Source of the DNA: Chrysomallon squamiferum
Lineage: Eukaryota; Mollusca; Gastropoda; Neomphalida; Peltospiridae
Direction of reading: 5' to 3'
Length of the DNA: 62,000 nt
Assembly (NCBI GenBank): GCA_012295275.1
Contig: CM022673.1
Location: forward strand, 7,887,811 to 7,949,810
Position 1 is the first letter of the stretch. Every line of letters begins with the position of its first letter. Below are positions 23,578 through 34,555 of the stretch, piece after piece. The notes under the pieces were generated by a model. That model was not told the DNA's origin. It saw only the letters and a list, made by a program, of their open reading frames with translations, and ran no database searches. The translations under genes were made by a program, and so were the position numbers.

Positions 23578-23690
23578 CTGCAGTCCAGTGGTTAGAGCCA
23601 CGGAGTGAAGTATGAAGGTAAACAAGATCAATTCTCCGTACATGAAGATGTGTGTGGGTTGTAGCTCATTTGTTGCAGCAGCGACATGAA
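23578..23690 (+). mobile_element. Possible tRNA-derived SINE fragment
   Basis: CAGTCCAGTGGTTAGAGCC (23,581-23,599) resembles a tRNA A box (..AGTGGTTAGAG..). AGATCAATTCT (23,625-23,635) resembles a weak B box (GGTTCAANTCC) at about tRNA spacing. tRNA-derived SINEs are common in molluscs. No poly-A tail or target duplication could be fixed, and the B box is poor. Confidence 0.35.
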
Positions 23691-23869
23691 CTGTGGCTAT
23701 CACACATCATGTTATAAAAAATTTATCCAAGGAGATTTAATGTGGTTTTTTTTCTGTCTATGAGAAGGTGAATTTCAAGATTTACTGCTGCTAACTGATA
23801 ACATTGGTCAATGGAAAAAACCAGAAGCTGGTTTCATTAATATAACGTATTTACAGATGTATAAATGTT

Positions 23870-23950
23870 TTGTTTCTATGTATGTATGTATATATGGGTG
23901 TGTGTAAATGTATATGTATATGTTTATGTATATGTATATGTATGTATTTC
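23870..23950. repeat. (TATG)n/(TA)n compound repeat
   Basis: TATGTATGTA and TATATGTATATG variants. Confidence 0.85.
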
Positions 23951-25192
23951 CATGTGTGTGACTGCCAGACATTGTCAGTTTTGATACCAAATAAGCATTA
24001 AAAGCAAAAAAAATGTATTTATGTTCATTGGTTCTATATACTGAAGAGATCTAGCTAACACATTTACACAAGCATAGTGATTTCCTCTATTAAAAAATGT
24101 ATGAGAACTGCAGTTCAGTCATATATAATACAGTAGACTGGTAGTGATTATAAATGACAATGCCATGCCAAGCAACCATTAAATTCACTGATATATTCAG
24201 CTATTTTTGGAACAGCAAGACTAAAAATATTTACCAAGGTTGTTTGATGAGTTCAGGATACACTGTATTATATTTCAGATGAAATATTTCCAATAAAAGT
24301 GGGTTTTATATATATATTTTTTTTTTTTTTTTTTATTATATACTTGGCTATAGTTCACATACAAACTTACTTTATATTTCTGAAAGGAAAAGGATCAATC
24401 CTGCACAACAAGATATGAGCAGTATATATACTTTTATTATTTTCTATTAGACTTAAAGTAACTGGTTTATAAAAGGCTGGAGGTGTGTGTTTTGCTGCCT
24501 ATGGTAAGCTATGCAATATTGAAATTGTTGTGCTATAGGTAAGAATATGACAGTGAGTATCATGTCTTCTGTCATCATTACACACAAAAACAACATCTGA
24601 TTTCTAATAAATGTTTCTAATAAAATCTGTCATTTTAATAAACCAGTATTAATTTATTCTTTTGTAATTAAAAATAATAGCCATTTCGTAATATTTTGGG
24701 AACAAATATTTTGATTACAGTATACTTGTTTTATGAACTTTACAATAAAATGTTTTATTAAGCCATAGTTCACATCTAAATATAGTTCAATTATTTTTAT
24801 ATTGTGTGTGTGTGTGTGTGTGTCTGAATTATTAAAAGAAATAAAAAATTTAAAAATAAATCTTTCTCGATTAAACCATCCATAACGTTGGTTGAAATAA
24901 TGACAAATAGTACAAAAAGGTTAAATACTTGTTATGATGTCAATTTATTTTACTAAAATATCTTTTTATCAGGTTATTGACACTGGAAAGCTCAACATTA
25001 TCATGCTACATAAAAGAGAGTAAAAATAGACATGAAAAACATTTTAAATATTTCTTCTATGGAGTGATTATACACCAACAGACAGGCAGTCAGGCGAACA
25101 GACAGATAAATGCATAGGTAATTAAGTGCACACACGTACACACAAACATTATTATTATTGTTAAACGTCATTATTTATTTTATTTATTTTAC

Positions 25193-25194
<2 letters not shown>
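23951..25194. other. AT-rich non-coding stretch
   Basis: Short (AT)n, poly-T and (GT)n runs (24,806-24,823) in unique AT-rich sequence. Splice-flanked micro-intervals at 24,233-24,260 and 24,371-24,379 (minus) are not accepted as exons. Confidence 0.6.

Positions 25195-25236
<42 letters not shown>
25195..25236. repeat. (AC)n microsatellite
   Basis: Pure AC run. Confidence 0.95.
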
Positions 25237-25238
<2 letters not shown>

Positions 25239-25501
25239 TATATGTACATACGTACAGATAAATTGAGATAACAATCACAATCATTATAAAACAATTCAAT
25301 TCTTATTGTTACTTTCAAAATGAAGTAGGGGAAAAAACAAACTGTTTTGTTTCTTTTCCCTTTTTGTATCTTTTGTTTATCATTTTTTCTTTATTTTACT
25401 ATTTCTCTCACTCTTTTTTTTTTTTTTTAATAATATCTACCTACCTCCCTGTATTTTATTTTCATCTTACATTTCTATATCCTTGTACATACTATCTCTC
25501 T

Positions 25502-25506
<5 letters not shown>

Positions 25507-25586
<80 letters not shown>
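25507..25586. repeat. Long (CT)n microsatellite
   Basis: About 40 CT units. Confidence 0.97.
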
Positions 25587-25590
<4 letters not shown>

Positions 25591-25630
25591 TATAAAACTA
25601 TCAGTCCATGTTAATAAGTCACTGTATTAC

Positions 25631-25693
25631 CTTAGAAGCATCTACAAGACATCTTCTGAACCACAGTGACCTCAGTTCAATTCTTCTCAAATC
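25631..25693 (-). CDS. Candidate 63-bp phase-0 exon of the minus-strand gene
   Basis: On the minus strand a good 3' splice site (TGAAACTGTTTGCTTAG) precedes 63 bases that end CTAAG|GTAATACAG. Phase 0 is fully open and encodes DLRRIELRSLWFRRCLVDASK, in which the third and fourth residues are both Arg. Length divisible by three means it could be included or skipped without a frameshift. It would follow the candidate exon at 38,662-38,687, which ends in phase 0. It is less AT-rich than its surroundings. However, the text TTGAACTGAGGTCACTGTGG is also reminiscent of tRNA-SINE sequence, so a repeat origin cannot be excluded. Confidence 0.3.
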
Positions 25694-25802
25694 CTAAGCA
25701 AACAGTTTCATCAATCTACATTTTCCAAACATGACCAGACTAGTAGTACACAGTTTTGTCATTAAACAACACATACATATATATTTTGTTCAAAAATGAT
25801 CA

Positions 25803-25816
25803 GTAACCATGGCAAC
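25803..25816. promoter_or_regulatory. RFX-type X-box
   Basis: GTAACCATGGCAAC fits the palindromic X-box (GTNRCC..RGYAAC) recognised by RFX winged-helix factors, which control ciliary genes in animals. No promoter is obvious here, so it would be an intronic site. Confidence 0.45.
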
Positions 25817-26034
25817 AAGCTTACAGTGGTCTATAAAACTAAACATTCTTCACAAGTCCATTAAAGAAGGTAGTACAACTTATAGTTCTAAGTTTACAAG
25901 ATCAACAATTAGTAGTAACAGTAAATAAATATGTGTCATACAAAAAAAAAGGTAAACAATATCAGATACCAACCTGAATCTGCAGCAAAAAAAAAAAACT
26001 AGGTGTGGTCTTAGACTGGCTGTGCGTCTCAGCC

Positions 26035-26050
26035 GGTTGCCATGGCAACC
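26035..26050. promoter_or_regulatory. Perfect 16-bp RFX-type X-box palindrome
   Basis: GGTTGCCATGGCAACC is a perfect palindrome and an optimal X-box half-site pair. It lies in a locally GC-rich patch (about 26,008-26,065), 219 bp from a second X-box. The conserved look of the patch against AT-rich surroundings suggests a regulatory element. Confidence 0.5.
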
Positions 26051-26091
26051 TGTTACACTTCTGTCGAAAGTTTTGTTGTCACAATTTCCAT

Positions 26092-26094
<3 letters not shown>

Positions 26095-26129
<35 letters not shown>
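26095..26129. repeat. Poly-T run
   Basis: About 35 consecutive T. On the minus strand it is a poly-A run. Confidence 0.95.
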
Positions 26130-26130
<1 letters not shown>

Positions 26131-26826
26131 AGAGGGAAGTCTGTCCCTGGGCTGCAAATTACTTTCCAGAAATAAACAAAATAACAAAGTAACAAAGCAA
26201 AGAAGTAACTGGAAGGGAAAAATGGTATCTTGTTTTGTGTGCAGAGATCACGAACAGTGCTGGTAATCTGAGGTGCAGATATCTGAAATCTGTCATGCAC
26301 ATGTCTCCGGTTGATTAATTAGTTTTTGATATAAATGTACATATAAACATGTGTGTAATATGACAAGTATTACATACTGTCTAATCAACAGGACCCCCTC
26401 ACAGAAAATAAATACCTGCATGTCATTATGCCCACTTTCAGACTATTATGTAAGTAAAATTACTTATCATGCATATAAAGTATACATAAGGACTTAATTA
26501 GGAGATGTCATTTGACATGGTGTATATTGTGAAGGCAAATGACTGAATTTACGAATGGTGTTTTTGTCTTAGAGTTTTGTTAACAACGTATATTTAAAAT
26601 GTTTAACATCTGTGATCTGAAAATACTGCCCCTCAGTTTCTGAGATGTAGAGGGTTTTTTTTGTGTTTTTTTTCATTGTCAGTCATTTGTTGTTGATTAA
26701 TATTATATTAGTCTGTTTTTGTTACTGTTGTTTTTAAATTTCATTTTTCACAATGTTTCTGATTCCAATACACAACCAACAGAAAATTTATGCAAGCATG
26801 CATGCATCCACACACATTTACACACC

Positions 26827-26926
26827 AAAACACACACACACACACACACAAACACAAACAACACACACGCACTCACATATACGCATTTTCTCCCTGCCCA
26901 CACACACACACACACACACACACACA
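26827..26926. repeat. Interrupted (AC)n microsatellite
   Basis: Two AC runs separated by ACACGCACTCACATATACGC. Confidence 0.9.
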
Positions 26927-28705
26927 AATGTAATTATAACAATAATCAGTCATCATCATAAGGCCTTGTAAATTGAAACAAAGGCATTGTATTCATAGTT
27001 TAACAGAAGATTGTAACAATAACCAGGTCAATATCTCCTTCTAAGATAAACTATTCCAAGATGTCCTTCTATCTTTTGTCTGTGATGTAGGCTATATATG
27101 AAGGAGCTTATTACAATGTTAAAAGAAGAGTAAATTAAAACAATCTTTTTAAAAAAAAGTCTGTAAAAAAAACATAGGTAGGTAAATATCAAGATATGCA
27201 ATATGTTTTATATCAAAACAAGTCAACTGTTAAAGTACTACTTCTAAATCTCTTCAACTAATATTGATTTAGTCTTCAGATAATTACTGTTTGTAAATTA
27301 GTGAACATTTTCTAAATCTGATTGATGGCAGTCCTGCTTTGCATTTGTTCAAAATGCCATCATGATGTATGATTAGTTTGTGTAATTTCCTAACAGTGAC
27401 TGTAATAATTAACATTGAAAAAAAAATATCAAGAAATACTTTTTCAGAGATAAAATAGAAATAGTAAATTAAAAAAAAAAAAAAACAACAACAGATTTGA
27501 TTTATGTATCATTCTTCTTACTGTACTTTAAAATGATTTCAAATCAGGAATACATAACCTAAGCAGACTCTGTCTGTAAAGACTCTTTGCACTCAAAAAC
27601 AATATAAACTGTAATTAAATATAAAACTGGGAAATAGCATATTATTCATCACATGAGTACCCAACAACTACGTTGTGGCTAGTAACAAAACTTTAGTCTT
27701 ATTTCTTGTTGTTATATACCATTTTCATATATAATGCAGTATAAATGATATTTTTATGTAACTGGCAAGATTTAGAATTTATCTACCAAATCTCTTCACC
27801 AAAACCTTTATATATAAAAAAAAAGTGTTTTTATAATTTACCCATGGGACATATAAATTTATTTTATATACAAAAACAAAAACTGTCATACAGACTAACC
27901 TATGTATTATTGGGTTACTCTTACAGTAGAAGTCAAAAAAAAAAAAAATTTAAAGAAAGATTCAATACTCCTACAAATGTGTAAATAATCATGCCAGATT
28001 TAAAAAAAAAAAAAAAAAAAAAAAAATAAAAAAATATTTCAGAAAAAGAAATGAATGATAATTATGTGTGCATCGATGTGAACAATAACTATTAGTAAAA
28101 TTCCTTACAATACAGAAAAAATTACATACCGTATTTTTTGTTTAAACTAAATATAAAAAAGTCTAAAACCACATAAACTAATCTAATACTGAAGTGTGCT
28201 GTACTTCAAAGAGATTTGATAAACAATTATTTATTACACAGCAAGATAAAATAACAATAAATTAAATTAATTAAAGCTCTTTTTTTTATATATAAGAAAC
28301 AAAATAGCTCAGCTGCAGATTTGGAACTGTTATTAAAATCATATATATACGTAACAAGGACAATGCATACCACACAGTTTACAGTTACAAAATATTATGC
28401 AAACTCTTCCATTACTGGGCCATGTTAACATCCAGAGCTTTAATTTGCACTATGTAAAGAATCATTCATCATAAAAACAGAAGTAAAAGTATTGAACTTT
28501 TTTTTTTTAAATAAAAATGGCTATAAACAAAATGGCATAGTCTGAAGTTTTGGGATTGCCTCTTGAAAGGGAGTCATCCCAAGCTTTGCTAATGTGTTTC
28601 TGTTTTCTTTCAAGTTCTGATGCACCAAGCTTTATTGATTCAGCTCCACAAACAGTTAACTGCACTTGTCAGTGACTTTTAAAAAAGCCAGCAATTAGAG
28701 TTATC
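26927..28705. other. AT-rich non-coding stretch
   Basis: Unique AT-rich sequence with a poly-A run at 28,001-28,026. No exon or element recognised with confidence. Confidence 0.65.
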
Positions 28706-28708
28706 AAT

Positions 28709-28965
28709 ATGAATTATCTGGGTAAGAGCTGGGAAGGGTCTGTGAATTATCTGGGGTAAGGGGTTAGTGAGGCTGGATGAATTATCCAGGGTACGGGGTT
28801 AGGGCAGGCTGGGTAATTATCAGAGGTAAAAGCTCAAGGAATGATGGGTGAATTATCAATGGAGTCAGGGGTAGATACATAAGTGGGTTAGGAGCTGTGG
28901 GTGAATTTTCAGTGGGTCAAGATGGACAGAGAATATGGGTGAATTAATAATGGAAGCTAAAATGT
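28709..28965 (+). repeat. G-rich ~35-bp minisatellite
   Basis: GAATTATC(T/C)GGGG..AAGGGGTTAG.. repeats with GAATTATC or its variants at 28,711, 28,744, 28,779, 28,814, 28,850, 28,903 and 28,941. Spacing is mostly 33-36 bp. The plus strand carries repeated GGGG/GGG runs, unusual in this AT-rich window. Confidence 0.75.
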
Positions 28966-30010
28966 TGGAAAGATTGCTAAATTATTTTATATTCTGTATG
29001 TCTTTTAGCTAACAAGCAAAGACAAAATAAGCAATAGAAACAAAATATGAAATGACATCAAGAGCAGTGACAGTAATAACAAATTTTGTTTTAAGTAAAA
29101 GAAAAAGGCTTGAAACATGAATAAACTGAAACAGTCTTTCTGAATGTTTTGTTGGCAGTGTGGATACATTTTAATTATTATTAACACATTGCTCCCTCTG
29201 TTAATTGAAATTGTACAGATGTACTTTAGTAATAACATTAAAAAAAAAATTAACAGCATCCTGGCATTCCATAAAGATTTTGTTAACCATTCAGAATATT
29301 TGAAACAGTCTATTTAAATATATAATACACAGGTACATTGTAAAATATTTTAAAACAAATGGTATTTTCTTAGTGGACAGTTTTGAATTATTATTGAAAA
29401 AGTCAGTTTAAATATGCATTGTGGATAATATAATGGATTTAAAATTTTAATAATTAATATACAATGAAATATAAAATGAAATAGTCTATTTAAAAATATA
29501 TATATACAGTAGACGTAACAATGAATTTGAAATTTTAATAACATCCTGTTTTATATAAATAAAACATGTGCTGTAGAAGTTACAATGAATTTTATATTTA
29601 AAAAATAATAATCTATTTAACATGAAATGAATGTCTATTTTAATGACATGATTATTGATGATCTGGTACTTAGTCAATTTTTTAACACTGACTAAAATAA
29701 TGTTTAAATATTTGGAATTCATAACACAGACAAAAATAGGTGAAAAAACGTAATTAACATGTAGATCCTTTTACAACACTAGCATGACAGAAGTGTAAGG
29801 GAGGGTAAACATTTAGCTGTCTTGTATAAACACTGGAATTCAATTAAAATGGGTCATGGAAATGCATTCACCTGTTTTGCTTACTACTGTTACAATGAAA
29901 TAGAGCTGGTACACATGTCAGCTCATAGACAGAACAGAGTTTTAAAATATTGATCCTTGAAGTGATATAATCATACATATATTACATATTTAAGTCAATT
30001 ATATACATAC
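28966..30010. other. AT-rich stretch with weak internal repetition
   Basis: Between about 29,280 and 29,640 the theme 'GTCTATTTAAATATATA..TACA..TTACAATGAATTT..AATTTTAATAAC' recurs loosely about three times. No gene seen. Confidence 0.5.
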
Positions 30011-30018
30011 ATATATGT

Positions 30019-30115
30019 ACACACACACACACACACACTTATGCATGCATATATACACAACTATTTACATACACACACACACACATGCACACACGCTCAT
30101 ACACACAAACACACA
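30019..30115. repeat. Interrupted (AC)n repeats
   Basis: Several short AC runs separated by TTATGCATGCATATATAC and similar. Confidence 0.85.
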
Positions 30116-30385
30116 TCCACATTCACATAAATTCATGGGCACGTTAAGTTATTGTTCATTACTGTAATAGTTATTATTGCTATTGTTGATATTTTTATTA
30201 TTCTTATTGTCACTGTTATTATTACATTGGATATATAGAGATTTTTTTGTAACGGTTTGTCCTTATAGTGTTTCTAGAATTCATTTTTTTTAAAAAAAAA
30301 AAAAAGAATGAAAACATTTATACAAATCTATATAAAAAAGAAATACCAGCTGTTCACATTCAATGTACTTCCACTGTATATAACC

Positions 30386-30388
<3 letters not shown>

Positions 30389-30438
<50 letters not shown>
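30389..30438. repeat. (AC)n microsatellite
   Basis: Pure AC run followed closely by poly-T (30,447-30,464). Confidence 0.95.
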
Positions 30439-30440
<2 letters not shown>

Positions 30441-30464
30441 TGTCAGTTTTTTTTTTTTTTTTTT

Positions 30465-31269
30465 AACTGAGTCTAACAGTACTTAAAAACAAATAAAGAA
30501 AGCTGTATATCAAATATAAATGTATCTTTATGTTTACATTTAAATTTTCATATATTCCAAAATCAAAAACAGTTCTGAAATCCAACCTTGAACCTGTACA
30601 TACAATATTTATGTGAAACTGGAGAAATATTCCCCAAAGTTCCTTTCAGCCTGTGACAAGTCAGTCTATCACATAAGATTAAACAGGTGCATAACATTTA
30701 AAACAACACCAGTTTTTGCTAAATGTTTAATTGATTGAACATCTGTATAGTTCATTCTTCAGATATCAGACTATTACATAATATTGCATTATAATCTGTA
30801 TGTGTAAACATAAAATATTTCTCAAGTTACACATTTAAGAACTATTCTTTACTTGAATGAACTTAGCTAGAGCTGTTTCTGTATGTTATCAAATTGTAAC
30901 TTGAACGTAAAATAAAATACTCAGACAAAAATTGTATTAAATATTTAATTTTTTTCTCTGTTTTCTTTTATATTAAATGAAACAATTAGTTTTGTTAAAT
31001 TAAACATTTGATGCAGTATGTGATGTAGGAATGTATTTTGGTAATTGATGTTATCTATGATTCGGTTTGTATGAAATTAAACAATCAAATGTTAAATAAA
31101 TTAAATCTGCATGTCAGAGTACCCATGAAATCATTTAGATAAAACAGTATATCTAATTCGACATTTTTAGTGCCTTAAAATGAGACCATAAATTAAATTG
31201 CAAAATAATAAATAATAATAGCAATAACAACAATAATAATTATAACCATAATAATAAACATGACAGCAA
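30465..31269. other. AT-rich non-coding stretch
   Basis: Unique sequence without recognisable features. Confidence 0.6.
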
Positions 31270-31301
<32 letters not shown>

Positions 31302-31385
31302 CTTTATCATCAAAGTTCATAACAGCAAAAATGATAATAATAATAATAATAATAATAAATACTTTATCATCAATGTTCATGACAG
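31270..31385 (+). repeat. Recent tandem duplication around (AAT)n
   Basis: Two copies of (AAT)n followed by ATACTTTATCATCAA(A/T)GTTCAT(A/G)ACAGCA, about 62 bp apart and nearly identical. Confidence 0.9.
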
Positions 31386-31451
31386 CATAATGAAAGTCAG
31401 TGATCAGCAGTGTAAACAGTAATTACATGTATTTGGTTGCTGTGCTGCAGT

Positions 31452-31560
31452 TTTGCTAAGGGACATGATGCAGCAAGGATGGGACTTAGGACATCTCCCT
31501 GAGGAACCCCACCATTGAAGTGAAACATATTGGCAGATGTTCTGTTAGAAGACACTGTAA
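31452..31560 (-). mobile_element. Non-LTR retrotransposon reverse-transcriptase fragment
   Basis: On the minus strand an open frame reads TVSSNRTSANMFHF, then NGGVPQGDVLSPIL. GVPQGxVLSP is the conserved block of non-LTR (LINE) reverse transcriptases lying before the catalytic YADD motif. It is preceded, as usual, by a Ser/Phe-containing strand. After LSPIL the expected continuation (LF.N...) is lost to drift or frameshift, and the frame meets a stop around 31,392. Only about 35 codons survive, so this is a dead fragment. Clade (Jockey, CR1 or RTE type) cannot be assigned. Confidence 0.65.
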
Positions 31561-32400
31561 TTATTACACTTACAGTGGAATGAGTTAATCCTTAGATCTT
31601 CAGTATATGTTAAATAGGCTTATGACAGTTTTTGTTGTTCTGCTGAATTATTGTAGAAACAAATTCTGTGTATTTACGGTAGTGTTTTTATTTCTTGTAA
31701 TATTATTCTGTTGTTTATTTTATTTATTTATTTATTTTTTAATTTTTTTTGGTTTTGTTTCTTGTTTCAGACTTCATATTCATATCCTTTCATTGTGGGG
31801 GTGAAATTACTTTTTGTTTATTTATTTATTTATTTTGTTTCTTTGTTCCTTATACCTTCAGTGTAATAACTAAAATGCCAGTAAAATTTCTACCAAATGA
31901 CACTTTGACATTATTTGACATACAGGTACACACAGAAACACAGAGACACACAGGTACAAATACACATACACCCATATAAACACATATCAACCATGTACAA
32001 CTAAAGCTTTACTGTTATTTACTAGGCTTTTCTTCTTTTTCTTTTTTTTTTCATCTGTTTTGGTCTCATTGGTGTAAAAAGTCTGCATAACAGTGGAATT
32101 AAGGGACTTGGCTTGTCATAACTGTTTAAAACAGATGAAGTGAATTACGTTTTTCTGTTACCAGCATCCATTGCCAGAACTGACTGAATGAAAACTGTGA
32201 ACTTCTAACCATCATCAAATAGTTCAACCAGTTAAGTTTATATCAGGCCATCCATCTTTTAATACTACAAACTGATGTACATTAATACTGATTTAGATTA
32301 GAACATTTTAATATCACATAACTAATGTAAAGAACATTATGCATCAAAACTAAGATTTAAAATTGAGATTATCCGTGATTTTCTTTCCTAGTCATGTTAT
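31561..32400. other. T-rich non-coding stretch
   Basis: (TTTA)n runs at 31,720-31,737 and 31,815-31,835 and unique AT-rich sequence. No gene seen. Confidence 0.6.
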
Positions 32401-32414
32401 CTCACAGTCTGAAA

Positions 32415-32660
32415 TTTTTTGTTTAGTATATTTTCTTAACCAGTCAACAAATGTAAAAGAAAAATATTTTTGTTTAGTATATTTTCTTAACCAGTCAACA
32501 AATGTAAAAGAAAAATATTTTTGTTTAGCATATTTTATTCCCAGTTAACAAAACTTCGAAGCTTAAACTGTTTTGTTCAACTTATTTCATTCCCATTCAA
32601 CAAACTTCAGCTTGAACTGTTATGTGCAGTATATTTCTTTTCCAGTAAACATTTTTTGTT
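32415..32660 (+). repeat. 51-bp minisatellite
   Basis: GTTTAGTATATTTTCTTAAC recurs at 32,421, 32,472 and (variant) 32,523, exactly 51 bp apart. More diverged copies extend to about 32,660. It yields a short repetitive open frame with LNQSTNVKEKYFC that is not a gene. Confidence 0.85.
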
Positions 32661-32888
32661 TACAGCCAGTTAATTTAAAAACAATCTTATTTTCACAGTA
32701 ATTAACATTTAGAAATATTGTTACTGCACAGTAAAAAAAAAACATGTACATGTTTTAATAATAACCATGACAGTCATGTTCAGTGATTCAAATTTTTGGC
32801 TCATATTTTTACATGAATAATTAAACAAGATCCTGTCTTTGAAACCTTGATTTAAAGATACATTGCTGAATGCATATGTACTTAGTAG

Positions 32889-33050
32889 AATGGATGGACA
32901 GATGGATGGATGAGTGGAGAGATGGGCAGATGAACAGTTTGAGAGGAATACAGATGGATGAATGGACAGATATGTCAGTGGGTGGATGGATGAATGAATC
33001 AATGGAGAAGTGGATGGACAGAAAACATGAATGGACAGAAGGATGAACAG
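32889..33050. repeat. Degenerate (GGAT/GACA) tetranucleotide repeat
   Basis: GGATGGACAGATGGATGGATGA-type repeats with many substitutions. Confidence 0.85.
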
Positions 33051-34230
33051 AAACCTATTATTAAATTAAACACCTTCTATCTGACTCATTGTTTAAATAA
33101 CGAACTGATTACTTTAACACTTTTTTTTTCAATTCAGGATGGTAATTTGTAGTTCAGTAAACCCACCATATTAGTTATTTATTATTCTGTTTAACTTCTC
33201 TTTCTCTTGAACCCAAAAGAGAATCAATAACAAGAATGAAAAAAAAAAAAAAAACAACAACAGTACAAATATATTATTTCCAATTCAGTAAACAAAAACA
33301 TCAATACATTTAATGCATTCTTTCATTACATATGTAGATGATGCTTCAGTCATGGGACACAGATCTATTTTCAGGTCTAACAAATAAAAAATAAAAAAAT
33401 TTAAAAACTCGATGAAAACAAAAGCCCTGGAGTTGTGTTTTGTCATGTGTTGAAAATTAGCCAAGCTAGCTTATAGGAATTCCCACCTGATTATGTGATT
33501 GAAGCCATAATTAAAAATACATTCAAACCCCGGAGAATTGGAAAACAAATCTTTTGCTTTACCTTGAAAAAAAAATTCTTTGTTTAAGATAAATATGTTT
33601 ACTAAAAAAAAAAGAAAAGAATGTAAAATAAATAAATAATGTAAAAAAAAAAAAAAAAAAAAATATTTTTAAAATTTTATTATGTTGATAACTGTATCAT
33701 TAATTTGCTGCAACTCAATAAAACCACATTATAAAATTTTTAATGTTTCTTTTATAAATTGAAAAAAAAAAAAAACTGATAAGATGAAGATTAACAAGAT
33801 GATCATCAACATCAAAAATGTGGCTGTGTTGGTCAAGAAAATGTAATAATAAATATAAAAATGTAACAAAAATTTATAAAATAAAGAAAAACAGAATAAA
33901 ATACAATAACATAAAATAGTAGTAAAACAAAAAATAAAACAAAAACAAAATAAAATAAAAATAGTACAAAATAGAATAAAAAAAAATAAAACCATAAACA
34001 AAATGGGATTAAAACAAAAATGTAATAAAATAATGCAAATTAAATCACATCAAATCAAATCAAATCAAATTATTTTATTTTATTTTATTTTATTAACTGA
34101 AATAAAATAAAACATTCTACTGAAGACAAATGAAGAACTTGTCATTTTGTTTTTTAAAACATAATTCCATTTCAACTGATTCTAGAACAGAATTCTCTTG
34201 AACAGACAATCTAGAAAAACACACTTAAAT
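33051..34230. other. A-rich non-coding stretch
   Basis: Poly-A runs (33,239-33,254; 33,644-33,662) and (AAAAT)n, then (CAAAT)n and (TTTTA)n near 34,047-34,093. No gene seen. Confidence 0.7.
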
Positions 34231-34555
34231 CTAAAACAAATTTCAGATGATAAAAAGGGAACTATTTCAATGTTAAACAAATTAATGGTACATAGCATAT
34301 TTCAGATGATAAAAAGGGAACAATTTCAGTGTTAAACAAGTCAGTGGTACACAGCAAGTTTCAGATGATAAAAAGGGAACAATTTCAGTGTTAAACAAGT
34401 CAGTGGTAACAGCAAGTTTCAGATGATAAAAAGGGAACTATTTCAAATGATAAAAAGGGAACAATTTCAATATTAAACAAGTCGGTGGTAAACAGCATAT
34501 TTCAGATGATAAAATGGGAACTATTTCAGGGTTAAACAAGTCAGTGGTAGATACT
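34231..34555 (+). repeat. 59-bp minisatellite
   Basis: TTTCAGATGATAAAAAGGGA recurs at 34,241, 34,300, 34,359, 34,417 and 34,500 (variant). Spacing is 58-59 bp, with one partial extra unit near 34,441. Units end GTTAAACAAGTCAGTGGTA. Confidence 0.9.

Noticed and set aside
24371-24379. 9-base minus-strand micro-exon (KYK) with excellent splice signals
   Set aside because: Nine-base matches with good splice signals occur several times here (also 4,637-4,645 and near 16,649-16,657), so chance is likely.
28125-28160. TACCGTATTTTTT resembling one end of the inverted-repeat element at 48.3 kb
   Set aside because: Only the first nine bases match and no partner end was found.
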